A stretch of 36,393 nt of DNA from Glycomyces dulcitolivorans (GCF_003265355.1 NZ_QFRW01000316.1:1-36393), one strand, 5' to 3'. Counted from the first letter of the stretch, positions 6,880 to 16,785 are shown. Numbers and translations: made by a program. The notes: a model not told the origin generated them from the letters alone.

Positions 6880-7803
6880 ATGACAAACGTCCTCAGTCGA
6901 CGCGGCGTCCTCGGCGCCGGACTCGCCGTCGGCGCGACGGCGGTCGCCACCGGTGCGTTCTCCGGAACCGCGCACGCCCAGGAGGCGTTCGGCGGCTCCC
7001 TCATCGGCGAGCCGAAGCGCGACCAGCTCCACCTGCTCACCTTCAACATCCGCTTCAGAGGCGACCCCACCCCGCATTCCTGGGAGGAGCGGCGCCCGCT
7101 CGTCAAGACCGTCCTCAAACGAGAGAAGCCCACCGTCCTGTTCACACAGGAGGGCCTGTACATCCAGCTCCAGCACATGCTGGAGGACCTCGGCGGCGAC
7201 TACGACTGGATCCACCTCGGCCGTCTCGGCGGCTCGAAGTCGGAGGCCACCGCGATCTACTGGAACACCAAGCGCCTCAAGGTGGTCGAGTACGACCACC
7301 AGTGGCTCTCCGACACCCCGCTGCTCATCGGCTCCAAGGGCTGGGGCAACAACGTGGTGCGGATGCTCACGTGGATCCGCTTCCTGGACCTGCGCACCGG
7401 CAAGGAGTTCTACGTCGTCGACAACCACTTCGACCACCAGTCGGAGGACTCGCGCCAGAAGGGCGCCCAGATGAACCTCGACGTCATCGCGCCGTGGGTC
7501 GAGCAGGGCTTCCCCGTCGTCACCGCCGGCGACTTCAACCAGGTCCCCGACACCCCGACCTACACCATCCTCGTCGACGGCGGCCTGGTCGACTCCATGC
7601 TCGCCGCCGAAGAGCAGGTCACCCCGGTGTGGGGCACCTGGAACGGCTGGAACCCCGTCCCCAGCGAGACCGAGCGCCGCATCGACTGGATCCTCACCAC
7701 CCCCGGGATCCGCGTCCTGAAGGCCGCCGTGAACACCTACTCCAAGGACGGCCTGACCCCGTCCGATCACTGGCCGGCCCAGGCGCTCATCGAGCTGCCG
7801 TAA
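6880..7803 (+). CDS. Tat-exported endonuclease/exonuclease/phosphatase (EEP) family protein
   Basis: The 307-residue protein begins with a twin-arginine signal (SRRGVLGAG at 6-14), a hydrophobic stretch, and a likely cleavage site after AHA at 33. The EEP fold follows with its catalytic set: N56 in LTFNIR, E91 in TQEG, H183 in DNHFDHQ, D218/N220 in GDFN, D269 in RIDWIL, and D296/H297 in PSDHWP. Members cleave phosphodiester or phosphomonoester bonds using Mg2+. Because it is exported, nucleic acids, phospholipid or sugar phosphates outside the cell are plausible substrates. GAGG precedes the ATG by 5 nt. A PHO-box-like repeat upstream suggests phosphate control. A cytoplasmic paralogue starts 47 nt downstream. 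The precise substrate is unknown. Confidence 0.88.
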   Translation: MTNVLSRRGVLGAGLAVGATAVATGAFSGTAHAQEAFGGSLIGEPKRDQLHLLTFNIRFRGDPTPHSWEERRPLVKTVLKREKPTVLFTQEGLYIQLQHMLEDLGGDYDWIHLGRLGGSKSEATAIYWNTKRLKVVEYDHQWLSDTPLLIGSKGWGNNVVRMLTWIRFLDLRTGKEFYVVDNHFDHQSEDSRQKGAQMNLDVIAPWVEQGFPVVTAGDFNQVPDTPTYTILVDGGLVDSMLAAEEQVTPVWGTWNGWNPVPSETERRIDWILTTPGIRVLKAAVNTYSKDGLTPSDHWPAQALIELP

Positions 7804-7837
7804 CGCCGAAGGGCCTGCGGGGCGCCGGACCCGGCGC

Positions 7838-7843
7838 TATGGT
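7838..7843 (+). promoter_or_regulatory. -10 element of a leaderless transcript
   Basis: TATGGT (TAnnnT) is followed by 7 nt and then ATG 7851, the geometry of actinobacterial leaderless promoters, in which the start codon is the first transcribed triplet. The -35 region is not recognisable. Confidence 0.5.
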
Positions 7844-7850
7844 CGCGACC

Positions 7851-8732
7851 ATGAACGTCCTTCGGACCGCCGCCTCGCAGGACCCGGCGGGCGCGCCGCA
7901 GTCTCCCGTCTTGGGCGGTGCGCCGCTCTTCGGGCCGGTCGAGCCGCCGTACGTGCAGCTCATGACCTACAACCTCAAGTCCTCCGGCGCTGCCGAGCAC
8001 TCGTGGTGGACGCGGCGGCCGCTCGTGAAGGACCTGGTCCGGGCCGAGCGCCCGACCGTGCTGTGCACCCAGGAGGGCCGGTTCCGCCAGCTCATGGAGC
8101 TGCGCGAGGACCTCGACGGCTACGACTGGGTCCACCTCGGCCGCCTCGGCGGCTCCCGCTCGGAGTCGACCGCGATCCTGTGGGACGCCTCGCGGCTCGC
8201 CCCGCTCGACTACGACCACATCTGGCTCTCGCGCCACCCCGACCGGATCGGCTCGCGCGCCTGGCGGTCGGGCACGGTGCGGATGCTGACGTGGGTCCGC
8301 TTCGAGGACAAGGCGACCGGCAAGGACTTCCACGTCGCGAACGTCCACCTCGACCACCGCTCGGAGAAGGCCCGCCGCAAGGGCGCGGCGCTCTGCCGCG
8401 ACGTGATGCGCCGCTTCCACGGGCCCGCGGTCCTCGCCGGGGACTTCAACTGCGCGCCCGACTCCCGAGCCCACGCGGTGCTGACCGGCGGCGGCCTCGC
8501 CGACGCCTGGGCCGCGGCGACCGAGCGCCTCACCCCCGACTGGGGCACGTTCAACCGCTGGAGGCCCGATCCCGCCGCGGGTCCGCGCATCGACTGGATC
8601 ATGGTGAAATCCGGACCGCGCCGCCAAGAACTGACCGTCCACAAAGCGGGCGTCAACGCCCGCACCGGGGACGGCCTCACCCCGTCCGACCACTGGCCGG
8701 TTCAGGCGGTGTTCACGATCGGTCGGAGCTGA
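7851..8732 (+). CDS. Cytoplasmic EEP family phosphoesterase/nuclease, paralogue of the preceding gene
   Basis: The 293-residue product aligns along its whole length with the preceding Tat-exported protein. It shares LMTYNLKSSG, LCTQEGRF, HLGRLGGSRSESTAI, NVHLDHRSEKARRKGA, AGDFNCAPDS, RIDWIMVK and PSDHWPVQAVF. All EEP metal and catalytic residues are kept. It lacks a signal peptide: the N-terminus is a short linker ending PLFGPVEPPYVQ. It should therefore act inside the cell on a related phosphoester. There is no Shine-Dalgarno. TATGGT located 7 nt before ATG 7851 suggests a leaderless start; ATG 7839 in the same frame would add four residues. The two genes are a tandem duplication with divided locations. 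The 3' end overlaps the convergent flavoprotein gene by 20 nt. Confidence 0.85.
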   Translation: MNVLRTAASQDPAGAPQSPVLGGAPLFGPVEPPYVQLMTYNLKSSGAAEHSWWTRRPLVKDLVRAERPTVLCTQEGRFRQLMELREDLDGYDWVHLGRLGGSRSESTAILWDASRLAPLDYDHIWLSRHPDRIGSRAWRSGTVRMLTWVRFEDKATGKDFHVANVHLDHRSEKARRKGAALCRDVMRRFHGPAVLAGDFNCAPDSRAHAVLTGGGLADAWAAATERLTPDWGTFNRWRPDPAAGPRIDWIMVKSGPRRQELTVHKAGVNARTGDGLTPSDHWPVQAVFTIGRS

Positions 8733-9783
8733 GCAGCTCCCGGATCTCCCGCACGGCCGCGCGCCCGGCCCGGTTCGCGCCCACGGTGCTCGCCGAAGGT
8801 CCGTAGCCGACCAGGTGGATGCGCGGATCGGCCGCGACCCTGGTGCCGTCCATGACGATCCCGCCGCCCGGCCCGCGCAGCTTCAGCGGCGCGAGGTGGT
8901 CGAGCGCGGCCCTGAACCCGGTGGCCCACAGGATGACGTCGGCGGGCACGAAGCGCCCGTCGTCCCAGGCGATCCCGTCGGGCTCGATCCGGTCGAACAT
9001 CGGGTTGCGGTCCAGGATGCCCGCCTCGCGGGCGGCCTTGACCTCGGGCGTGAGCGGCACGCCGGTGACGCTGATGACCGACTGCGGCCGCAGGCCCTTG
9101 CGCACGCGCTCCTCGACCATCGCCACGGCCTCGCGGCCGCGGTCGGGGTTGAAGTCGCCGCTGCGCCACCGCGGTTCGCGCCGTGTCACCCAGGTGGTCG
9201 CGGCCGCGTACGGGTGGATCTCCATGAGGTGCTGCATCGCGGAGATCCCGCCGCCGACGACCACGACCCGCTCGCCCGCGAACTCCTGCGGCCCGCGGTA
9301 CTGCGCGGTGTGCAGCTGCCGGCCGTTGAACTGGTCCTGCCCGGCGTAGCGCGGCCAGAACGGGCGCTCCCAGGTACCGGTGGCATTGATGAGGGCCTTG
9401 GCGATCCACACGCCCTTGTCAGTGGCGATTTCGAGGCGCTTGTCGGGGAGCGAGCGCACCGACCGCACCGAGACGGGGCGCTGGACGCGCAGGTCGAACT
9501 CCCGCTCGTACGCGGCGAAGTACTCGGAGATGACCCCGGCGACGGGAGTCGACTCATCCGGCTCGGGCACGGCCATCCCGGGCAGCTGGTAGACGCCGTT
9601 CACGGTCTTGAACGTCAGCGTCGGCCACCGGAACTGCCACGCCCCGCCCGCGTGCGGCGCGTGGTCCAGGACGACGAACCCGGTCCCGGGCTCGAAGCGC
9701 CGCCGCAGGAAGTACGCGGCCGACAGCCCGGCCTGACCGGCCCCGATCACGACGACTTCCACTTCCCGGATCACACCAGGCAA
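8713..9783 (-). CDS. FMO-like NAD(P)/FAD-dependent oxidoreductase
   Basis: The 356-residue flavoprotein has two dinucleotide-binding motifs. GAGQAGLSAAYFLRRR near 14 is for FAD, and VVVVGGGISAMQHLMEI near 170 is for NADPH. It also has the linker INATGTWERPFWPRYAG and the second-strand signature VILWATGFRAALDHL. This is the layout of small flavin-containing monooxygenases and related pyridine-nucleotide oxidoreductases such as CzcO-type proteins. It probably oxidises a small lipophilic or metal-related substrate; the sequence does not tell which. The start is weak: TTG 9783 has GAGG about 4 nt upstream, and GTG codons four and nine positions later are alternatives. The gene follows the DUF3291 gene by 41 nt on the same strand, so the two may be co-transcribed. 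Confidence 0.85.
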   Translation of the reverse strand: MPGVIREVEVVVIGAGQAGLSAAYFLRRRFEPGTGFVVLDHAPHAGGAWQFRWPTLTFKTVNGVYQLPGMAVPEPDESTPVAGVISEYFAAYEREFDLRVQRPVSVRSVRSLPDKRLEIATDKGVWIAKALINATGTWERPFWPRYAGQDQFNGRQLHTAQYRGPQEFAGERVVVVGGGISAMQHLMEIHPYAAATTWVTRREPRWRSGDFNPDRGREAVAMVEERVRKGLRPQSVISVTGVPLTPEVKAAREAGILDRNPMFDRIEPDGIAWDDGRFVPADVILWATGFRAALDHLAPLKLRGPGGGIVMDGTRVAADPRIHLVGYGPSASTVGANRAGRAAVREIRELLSSDRS

Positions 9784-9824
9784 AACGCCTCAGTCAAGCC
9801 TCGGATTCCGCGAGGTGAGGCCCT

Positions 9825-10274
9825 TCACTCAGGCTTCGGAAACTCGGCCTTCATCGTGAACGCCTCGGGCGTCGGCCCCTTCTCCCGCAGCAGCGTCAAC
9901 CGCTTCTCGGCCTCGGGGACCGTCGGCCGCTCCCCGGCCGGGACCCACCACAGGGCCGTGGCGGCCTCCGCGAGGTGCTCGAACCACTCCCGCCGCCGCT
10001 GGAGGAACGGCCGGTGCGCCGGACCGTACACATAGGCCCGGAACGCCTCCGGGTCGGTCCACACCGACATGTTCATGATGAGCCATTCGTCCCCGAAGAA
10101 CCGGAACGTCGTGGCGTTCTCGCCCTCGGCGTCCATCAGCCGCCACACGAACCCCTCAGCGGCCTCGGCCGCCTCGTTCACCGGCCCCAGGTTGTCCACG
10201 AACTCCTTCATCACCGGCGAGTCCAAAGGCTCCCGCATCCGCCCGATGTTCACTTGCGCCAGTTCAAAACCCAT
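9825..10274 (-). CDS. DUF3291 domain protein
   Basis: The 149-residue product starts FELAQVNIGRMREPLDSP, the hallmark N-terminus of the DUF3291 family. It continues with PVNEAAEAAEGFVWRLMDAEG, a FRFFGDEWLIMNMSVWTD segment and an HRPFLQRRREWFE segment, all typical of that family. The fold resembles ferredoxin-like ABM-type monooxygenase domains, but no catalytic function is established. ATG 10274 begins directly before the conserved FELAQVNI and is preferred over the in-frame extension to 10379, which is low-complexity and crosses the aconitase terminator. It lies just upstream of the FMO-like gene on the same strand, which hints at a shared oxidative role (inference). Confidence 0.85.
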   Translation of the reverse strand: MGFELAQVNIGRMREPLDSPVMKEFVDNLGPVNEAAEAAEGFVWRLMDAEGENATTFRFFGDEWLIMNMSVWTDPEAFRAYVYGPAHRPFLQRRREWFEHLAEAATALWWVPAGERPTVPEAEKRLTLLREKGPTPEAFTMKAEFPKPE

Positions 10275-10345
10275 GACAGAAGCCTGCCAGCGCCCCGCGC
10301 ACTCCGTCAACGCCCGCGGCTCGATCCCGGTCGACCTGGATGCGA

Positions 10346-10376
10346 ACGGGGGCGGACCCGATGGGCCCGCCCCCGT
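10346..10376 (-). terminator. Terminator hairpin of the aconitase gene
   Basis: In the minus-strand RNA a 14-bp stem (ACGGGGGCGGGCCC against GGGTCCGCCCCCGT, one G-U pair) closes a 3-nt loop, 17 nt after the aconitase stop. There is no T-run, which is common for actinobacterial terminators. Confidence 0.7.
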
Positions 10377-10393
10377 CAACTCACTGATGCGTC

Positions 10394-13117
<2,724 letters not shown>

Positions 13118-13214
13118 GAGAGCTCCTCGTCGAGTCAGAACTGAAGGTCGGTCTCAGTCTGCCGCAACCCGAGAGGTCGGGGACCGTGGTCGGGCAGAGC
13201 CGCCGACTCTTAAA

Positions 13215-13230
13215 CAGTACGTCCGTCTTA
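13215..13230. promoter_or_regulatory. AcnR-like operator candidate in the aconitase promoter
   Basis: CAGTACGTCCGTCTTA matches the first nine fixed bases of the corynebacterial AcnR site CAGNAC-N3-CGTACTG and loses the last four. It sits in an AT-rich imperfect palindrome (AAA...ACG..CGT...TTT) about 100 nt before the acnA start. The match is partial, and no TetR-type regulator is encoded nearby. Confidence 0.3.
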
Positions 13231-13269
13231 TTTAACGGGTCCAACTGTAGCACTCGATATTTCCGGAGG

Positions 13270-13288
13270 GTTTCTTAGCCGAGCCTAA
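13270..13288 (-). promoter_or_regulatory. Weak iron-box-like site upstream of aconitase
   Basis: Read on the minus strand, TTAGGCTCGGCTAAGAAAC agrees with 13 of 19 positions of the DtxR/IdeR operator, with 12 of the first 14 correct. It is 153 nt upstream of the start of an iron-sulfur enzyme, which makes iron control plausible. It is much weaker than the box at 5079. Confidence 0.3.
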
Positions 13289-13490
13289 GCCGCAGCGTGT
13301 GGCGTGGATCGCCATGGGGGAGACCGCAACGGAGAGGTTAAAGGCCGGCGGCGGCTGGCGGTCGTGTGCGGTGATGCCTGCCGCCACCGGCCCGGTGCGG
13401 TGGATTTAAGTCTCAAATCGGACTATACGCGTCGGGCATTCAGGACCGTCACCGGCCTCTGGCCGCCCGATGCGACCTGCGGAAACGTCG
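13289..13490. other. Intergenic stretch between aminopeptidase P and aconitase promoter
   Basis: Together with 13118-13288 this forms a gene-free region of about 370 nt. Apart from the hairpin at 13343-13392 and the two operator candidates upstream of acnA, no gene, RNA family or repeat can be recognised. The part at 13403-13440 is locally AT-richer (TTTAAGTCTCAAATCGGACTATACG) and could hold an additional promoter. Confidence 0.5.
13343..13392 (-). terminator. Terminator hairpin downstream of aminopeptidase P
   Basis: On the minus strand a 13-bp stem (GGCCGGTGGCGGC with GCCGCCGCCGGCC, one U-G pair) closes a 24-nt loop. It is followed by TTTAACC. It lies about 100 nt past the stop codon at 13491. 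Confidence 0.6.
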
Positions 13491-14948
13491 CTATTCGCCC
13501 GCCAAGCGCGGTCCGGTCTCGCGCTGCTCGGCGAGCCACGTCTCGACCTCGTCGGAGGTCCGCGGGAGCCCCGCCGAGAGGTTCTCGCAGCCGTCGGCGG
13601 TGACCCGCACGTCGTCCTCGATGCGGATGCCGACGCCGCGCAGCTCCGCGGGCACCAGCTCGTCGTTGGCCTGGAAGTACAGCCCCGGCTCGACGGTGAG
13701 GACGAAGTCCTCCTGCACCGCGCCCTTGTAGTAGTGCTCGGGCCGCGAGGCCGCGCAGTCGTGCACGTCGAGGCCGAGCATGTGCCCGAAGCCGTGCAGC
13801 GTCCAGCGCCGGTAGATCAGGGAGTCCTTGTCGAGGGCCTCCTCCACCGTCCCGGGCAGGATGCCCAGGTCGCTCAGGCCCTCGGCGAGGACCCGCATGC
13901 AGGTCTGGTGGATCTCCTGGAACTCGGTGCCGGGCTTGATGACGTCCATGCCGGCCTGCTGCGAGGCGTGCACGACGTCGTAGACCTGCTTCTGGAGCGG
14001 CGTGAACCGCCCGTCCACGGGGATCGTGCGGGTGACGTCGGCGGTGTAGAGGTGGTGGTTCTCCACGCCCATGTCCATGAGCAGCAGCTCGCCGGTCTTG
14101 GTCGCGCCGTCGTTGGTGATCCAGTGGAGCGTGGTCGCGTGCGAGCCGGCGCCGACGATCGAGTCGTAGCCCAGGCCGTTGCCCTCCAGGCGCGCCCGCG
14201 AGCGGAACACGCCCTCGATGAGCCGCTCGGACACCGAGCCGGTGGCCGGGATGATCCGGGCGACGTCCTCGAAGCCGCGCACGGTGATGTCCACGGCGTC
14301 CTGGAGCTGCTCGATCTCCCAGGAGTCCTTGCGCAGCCGCAGCTCCGAGAGCACGGCCGCGAGCTCGCCGTCGCGGGTCAGGCCCTCGGCCTCCTCCTTC
14401 GCGAAGCGCGCGTCCAGCCTCGCGTCGAAGCCGCGCAGGATGCGGGTCCGGGACCGCTCGGCGCCCTTGAGCGCCTCGTCGAGGCCCTCGACGTCCTTGC
14501 ACGGCAGGCCGAGGCGCACCTCGGCCTCCTCCAGGGAGTGCTTGCGGCCGATCCACAGCTCGCCGTACTTGGCCGAGCGGAAGAACTCGTCAGAGTCGGT
14601 GCCCTTGCGGGGCCGGCGGTACAGGACCGCCTCGTGGCCGCCGCCGGTCGGGTGCAGCACCAGCACGCCCTCGGGGTCCTGGTCGCCGGTGAGCCACACG
14701 AAGTCCGAACCCGCGCGGAACGGGTAGAACGTGTCGTTCGAGCGCCGCTGCTCCTCGCCCGTGGGGACGATCAGCAGCTCGCCGGGGAAGGCCGCCGAGA
14801 GCGCCTCGCGCCGGCGCGCGGTGTACGCCGCCTGCGGCAGCGGGGCCGCGTCCAGGTCCAAAGGCCCCCAACCGGTGCGCATGAACTCCAGGAACTTCTC
14901 GGGGAACTTCGGGTCGTGGGGTCGCTCCCCGGGCTTCGTCTCGGCCAT
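13491..14948 (-). CDS. pepP: Xaa-Pro aminopeptidase (aminopeptidase P, M24B family)
   Basis: The 485-residue cytosolic metallopeptidase removes N-terminal residues that precede proline. The N-terminal AMP_N domain (about 20-190) contains YPFRAGSDFVWLTGDQDPEG. The pita-bread catalytic domain follows. Its five metal ligands lie in LLMDMGVENHHLYTADVTRT (two Asp), HGFGHMLGLDVHD (His), LTVEPGLYF (Glu) and GIRIEDDV (Glu). This set is complete, so activity is expected. The start ATG 14948 has AAGGA six nt upstream. It is a single-gene unit with its own hairpin terminator and is transcribed divergently from the toxin-antitoxin-like pair. The symbol is given by family analogy. Confidence 0.92.
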   Translation of the reverse strand: MAETKPGERPHDPKFPEKFLEFMRTGWGPLDLDAAPLPQAAYTARRREALSAAFPGELLIVPTGEEQRRSNDTFYPFRAGSDFVWLTGDQDPEGVLVLHPTGGGHEAVLYRRPRKGTDSDEFFRSAKYGELWIGRKHSLEEAEVRLGLPCKDVEGLDEALKGAERSRTRILRGFDARLDARFAKEEAEGLTRDGELAAVLSELRLRKDSWEIEQLQDAVDITVRGFEDVARIIPATGSVSERLIEGVFRSRARLEGNGLGYDSIVGAGSHATTLHWITNDGATKTGELLLMDMGVENHHLYTADVTRTIPVDGRFTPLQKQVYDVVHASQQAGMDVIKPGTEFQEIHQTCMRVLAEGLSDLGILPGTVEEALDKDSLIYRRWTLHGFGHMLGLDVHDCAASRPEHYYKGAVQEDFVLTVEPGLYFQANDELVPAELRGVGIRIEDDVRVTADGCENLSAGLPRTSDEVETWLAEQRETGPRLAGE

Positions 14949-15082
14949 CGCCGTTCCTTTCCTCAGTGCCTTGTGGCGCGAGTGCCTGCCGCGCGGCTAG
15001 GGGCGCTCGCACACTGACGGTACCGCGTTCGTGAAGACCCCATGTGAGTCCCGGCCGGTCGCCCGATCCGCGACGGCACCGC

Positions 15083-15088
15083 TACCCT
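15083..15088 (+). promoter_or_regulatory. -10 element of the antitoxin-toxin-like operon (leaderless)
   Basis: TACCCT (TAnnnT) is followed by exactly 7 nt and then GTG 15096, with no Shine-Dalgarno. This is the leaderless geometry seen at several other genes here. Confidence 0.5.
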
Positions 15089-15095
15089 GAGAATC

Positions 15096-15407
15096 GTGAC
15101 CGATCGCGCCAATTCGTCGCTCAACCCACCCCCGCACCAGGGGGCGGCCCCCTCGCGTTCGAGCGTCACCCTCACCGAAGTCCAGCTGGAGCAGATCCGC
15201 CGCCTCGTCGCGGTCGGCCGCGCCGAGTCCGTCGACGAGTACGTCGGCGCTGCCGTCGCCGAGCGCCTCGAACGCGACCGCTCCCTCACCGAACTCCAGG
15301 ACCTCTTCGAGCGCAAGGGCCAAGGGCCCAGCGCCGAGCACCTCGCCTGGGCCCGCGAGGTCCTCGGCGTCGAGGAGAAGGACCGGGACCCGGAGGCGCG
15401 TACATGA
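15096..15407 (+). CDS. Putative antitoxin-like small protein
   Basis: The 103-residue product has a disordered, proline- and serine-rich N-terminus. A ribbon-helix-helix-like segment near 24-60 follows (SVTLTEVQLEQIRRLVAVGRAESVDEYVGAAV), and then a charged helix. This is the size and layout of type II antitoxins, in which the N-terminal part binds the operon's DNA and the C-terminal part wraps the toxin. Its stop codon overlaps the start of a PIN-like protein (ATGA), the usual antitoxin-first order. It starts with GTG 7 nt behind a TAnnnT element. The antitoxin role is inferred from size, helix pattern and coupling, because no family could be named with certainty. Confidence 0.65.
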   Translation: MTDRANSSLNPPPHQGAAPSRSSVTLTEVQLEQIRRLVAVGRAESVDEYVGAAVAERLERDRSLTELQDLFERKGQGPSAEHLAWAREVLGVEEKDRDPEART

Positions 15408-15799
15408 TCGGTGGCCGCATCCTGGACGTGTCGGCCATCGTCGGATTCGCCACCTCCATGCCCTACCCCCAGGCCGTGGTCTTCACCGCGCTGGAGCAGA
15501 ACGTCGTCCTCGCCATCCCCTCCGGCGCCCTCGCCGAGGCCTGGTCCCAGGCCCGCCGCCGCGACAGGGACGCCCTCCTGGTCCTGCTCGGCCTGCCGGT
15601 CACCGTGGTCATGGACCTCGACCAGAAGTCCGCCCGCGACGTCGGGCTCATGCTCTCGCGCTCGCGCCAGCACGGGAACATCGCCGCCGGGCACGTCGCC
15701 TGGTGTGGCCTGAACCGCCCCGGCTGGCCCATCGTCACGGGCGAGCCCAAGACCTTGCTTGCATTCGATTCCAGCCTGGAGATCGACCAGCTGCCGTGA
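15404..15799 (+). CDS. PIN-like toxin-type protein with a degraded active site
   Basis: The 131-residue protein follows the PIN-nuclease pattern. The first strand is RILDVSAIVGFA, with the first acidic residue at D8. IPSGALAEAWSQARRR has the second at E45, and a late strand is WPIVTGEPKTL. In active PIN toxins a third aspartate sits in a D-x-x-I-A-A-x-A helix and a fourth after the last strand (T-x-D). Here the helix reads GNIAAGHVAWCGL, so the aspartate is gone, and the last site is TGE. Metal-dependent RNase activity is therefore doubtful unless E114 substitutes. It is translationally coupled to the preceding antitoxin-like gene. It could be a neutralised module or a protein with only regulatory function. 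Fold assignment is by pattern. Confidence 0.65.
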   Translation: MIGGRILDVSAIVGFATSMPYPQAVVFTALEQNVVLAIPSGALAEAWSQARRRDRDALLVLLGLPVTVVMDLDQKSARDVGLMLSRSRQHGNIAAGHVAWCGLNRPGWPIVTGEPKTLLAFDSSLEIDQLP

Positions 15800-15854
15800 G
15801 CGGCCGGTCGAGGGACAATAGAGGAGCAGCGTGACCGCCGTACAGGAGCAGTCC

Positions 15855-16298
15855 ATGACCACCACCGGCCCCCTCGAATACCAGCCGCGCAAGTCCCGCA
15901 TCGGGGCGTGGATCGGCGCGGCCGTCGCCTTCGTCGGGTTCACCGCGCTGTCCTTCACCCTCGGCAGCACCACCGTCGAGGGCGGCGCCGTCACCATCGC
16001 CGACCAGGCCGCGATGATCGGCCTCGGCGTCGTCGGCGCCGGCATCGCCCTCAGCTTCCTGCGCCTGCGCGTGCGCGCCGACGACAAGGGCATCGAGGTC
16101 ACCAACGTCACCTCCAAGCGCTACTTCCCCTGGCAGGTCGTCACCGCGATCAACTTCACCGACAAGATGACGTGGGCGACCGTCGAACTCGCCGACGACG
16201 ACGAGATGTCGATCATGGCGATCCAGGTCAGCGACAAGGAGCGCGCTGTGGCGGCGATCAAACACCTGCGAGCGCTCTTGGAGCAGTCCCGCAGCTAG
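15855..16298 (+). CDS. Small membrane protein with a PH-like domain
   Basis: The 147-residue product has two hydrophobic segments (about 18-38 and 52-70, with a short GSTTVEGGAVTIAD loop between them). A C-terminal domain of about 75 residues follows: LRVRADDKGIEVTNVTSKRYFPWQVVTAINF, then a basic end. That is the pattern of actinobacterial bacterial-PH domain proteins. The PH-like part should face the cytoplasm; the function is unknown. Two starts have good ribosome sites: GTG 15831 (GAGGAG, 4 nt) and ATG 15855 (GGAG, 6 nt). The ATG is chosen for its better spacing and because the extra eight residues add nothing recognisable. The stop codon lies 4 nt before the TAAACT element of the infC leader. 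Confidence 0.75.
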   Translation: MTTTGPLEYQPRKSRIGAWIGAAVAFVGFTALSFTLGSTTVEGGAVTIADQAAMIGLGVVGAGIALSFLRLRVRADDKGIEVTNVTSKRYFPWQVVTAINFTDKMTWATVELADDDEMSIMAIQVSDKERAVAAIKHLRALLEQSRS

Positions 16299-16308
16299 GT
16301 GCTAAACT

Positions 16309-16650
16309 CGCTGAGTCGCCGCAGGGTATGTGGAGACAAAAAACGCCTGTGGAGGGCGAGTAAGACCAGGCTTACCTGGCATCACCCGAAAATCCGCCTG
16401 GAAGGAAGCAGGAACCCGCCCGTAGCGTCGGCGCCTAGCGCCGTCCAAGCCGGAAGTCTCCTCCATAGGAGGGGTGGATGCCAAGATGGCTTGTCGATCG
16501 CATTGACAAGCACACTGCACAAGCGGAGTCCAGCTCCCACCCGCAGCCGGGCGGCCTTACGGCCCCTGACGGGCGAACGGGTCAAGCAAGGCAGTTAGCC
16601 CTGCCTTGCAAAGGATTGGGCCCTGGCTTTCAGCCGGGGTCTTTCCTTTT
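16309..16650 (+). ncRNA. Structured leader or independent RNA upstream of infC
   Basis: TAAACT at 16303-16308 fits a -10 element, so a transcript would begin near 16314. The 487 nt between the PH-domain gene and infC hold no credible ORF. They contain a series of hairpins: CCAGG-CTTA-CCTGG (16366-16379), CGGCGC-CTA-GCGCCG (16429-16443), a 7-bp stem over ATA (16458-16474), GCTTGTC/GACAAGC (16489-16511), GGCC-TTAC-GGCC (16553-16564), and a 9-bp perfect stem GCAAGGCAG/CTGCCTTGC (16586-16609). An intrinsic terminator ends the series at 16621-16650. It does not look like tmRNA, RNase P RNA, SRP RNA or a T-box. It could be an infC attenuator leader or a free-standing RNA of about 335 nt. Confidence 0.5.
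16621..16650 (+). terminator. Intrinsic terminator inside the infC leader
   Basis: CCCTGGCT pairs with AGCCGGGG (8 bp, one U-G, loop TTC) and is followed by TCTTTCCTTTT, the strongest T-tract in the window. It lies 136 nt before the infC start. The segment just upstream can fold alternatively (GCCC at 16598-16601 with GGGC at 16618-16621, and CCTT with AAGG), sharing bases with both the preceding hairpin and the terminator. Confidence 0.75.
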
Positions 16651-16785
16651 GGGGACCTCTATCCTGAGGCCAGCTGGGTCACGCTTGCGCGACGAGCCGC
16701 CGATGCACCCGCACCGGCGACGACCCGAAAGCCACAGGGGCGCCGGTGCGACCGCACCGGCGAGCATGCCAACCAAGGAGGCCCC

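Noticed and set aside
9825-10379. Longer start of the DUF3291 gene at 10379
   Set aside because: The extension crosses the aconitase terminator hairpin and lacks family similarity. The family N-terminus starts at 10274.
14963-16117. 384-residue minus-strand frame opposite the antitoxin-like, PIN-like and PH-domain genes
   Set aside because: The plus-strand genes have coupled starts, promoter geometry and recognisable folds. The minus frame is Arg/Ser-rich noise.
16309-16620. Possible tmRNA, RNase P RNA, SRP RNA or T-box
   Set aside because: None of the conserved cores of these RNAs is present: no tag ORF with tRNA-like ends, no GAGGAAAGTCC-type P4 region, no T-box consensus.
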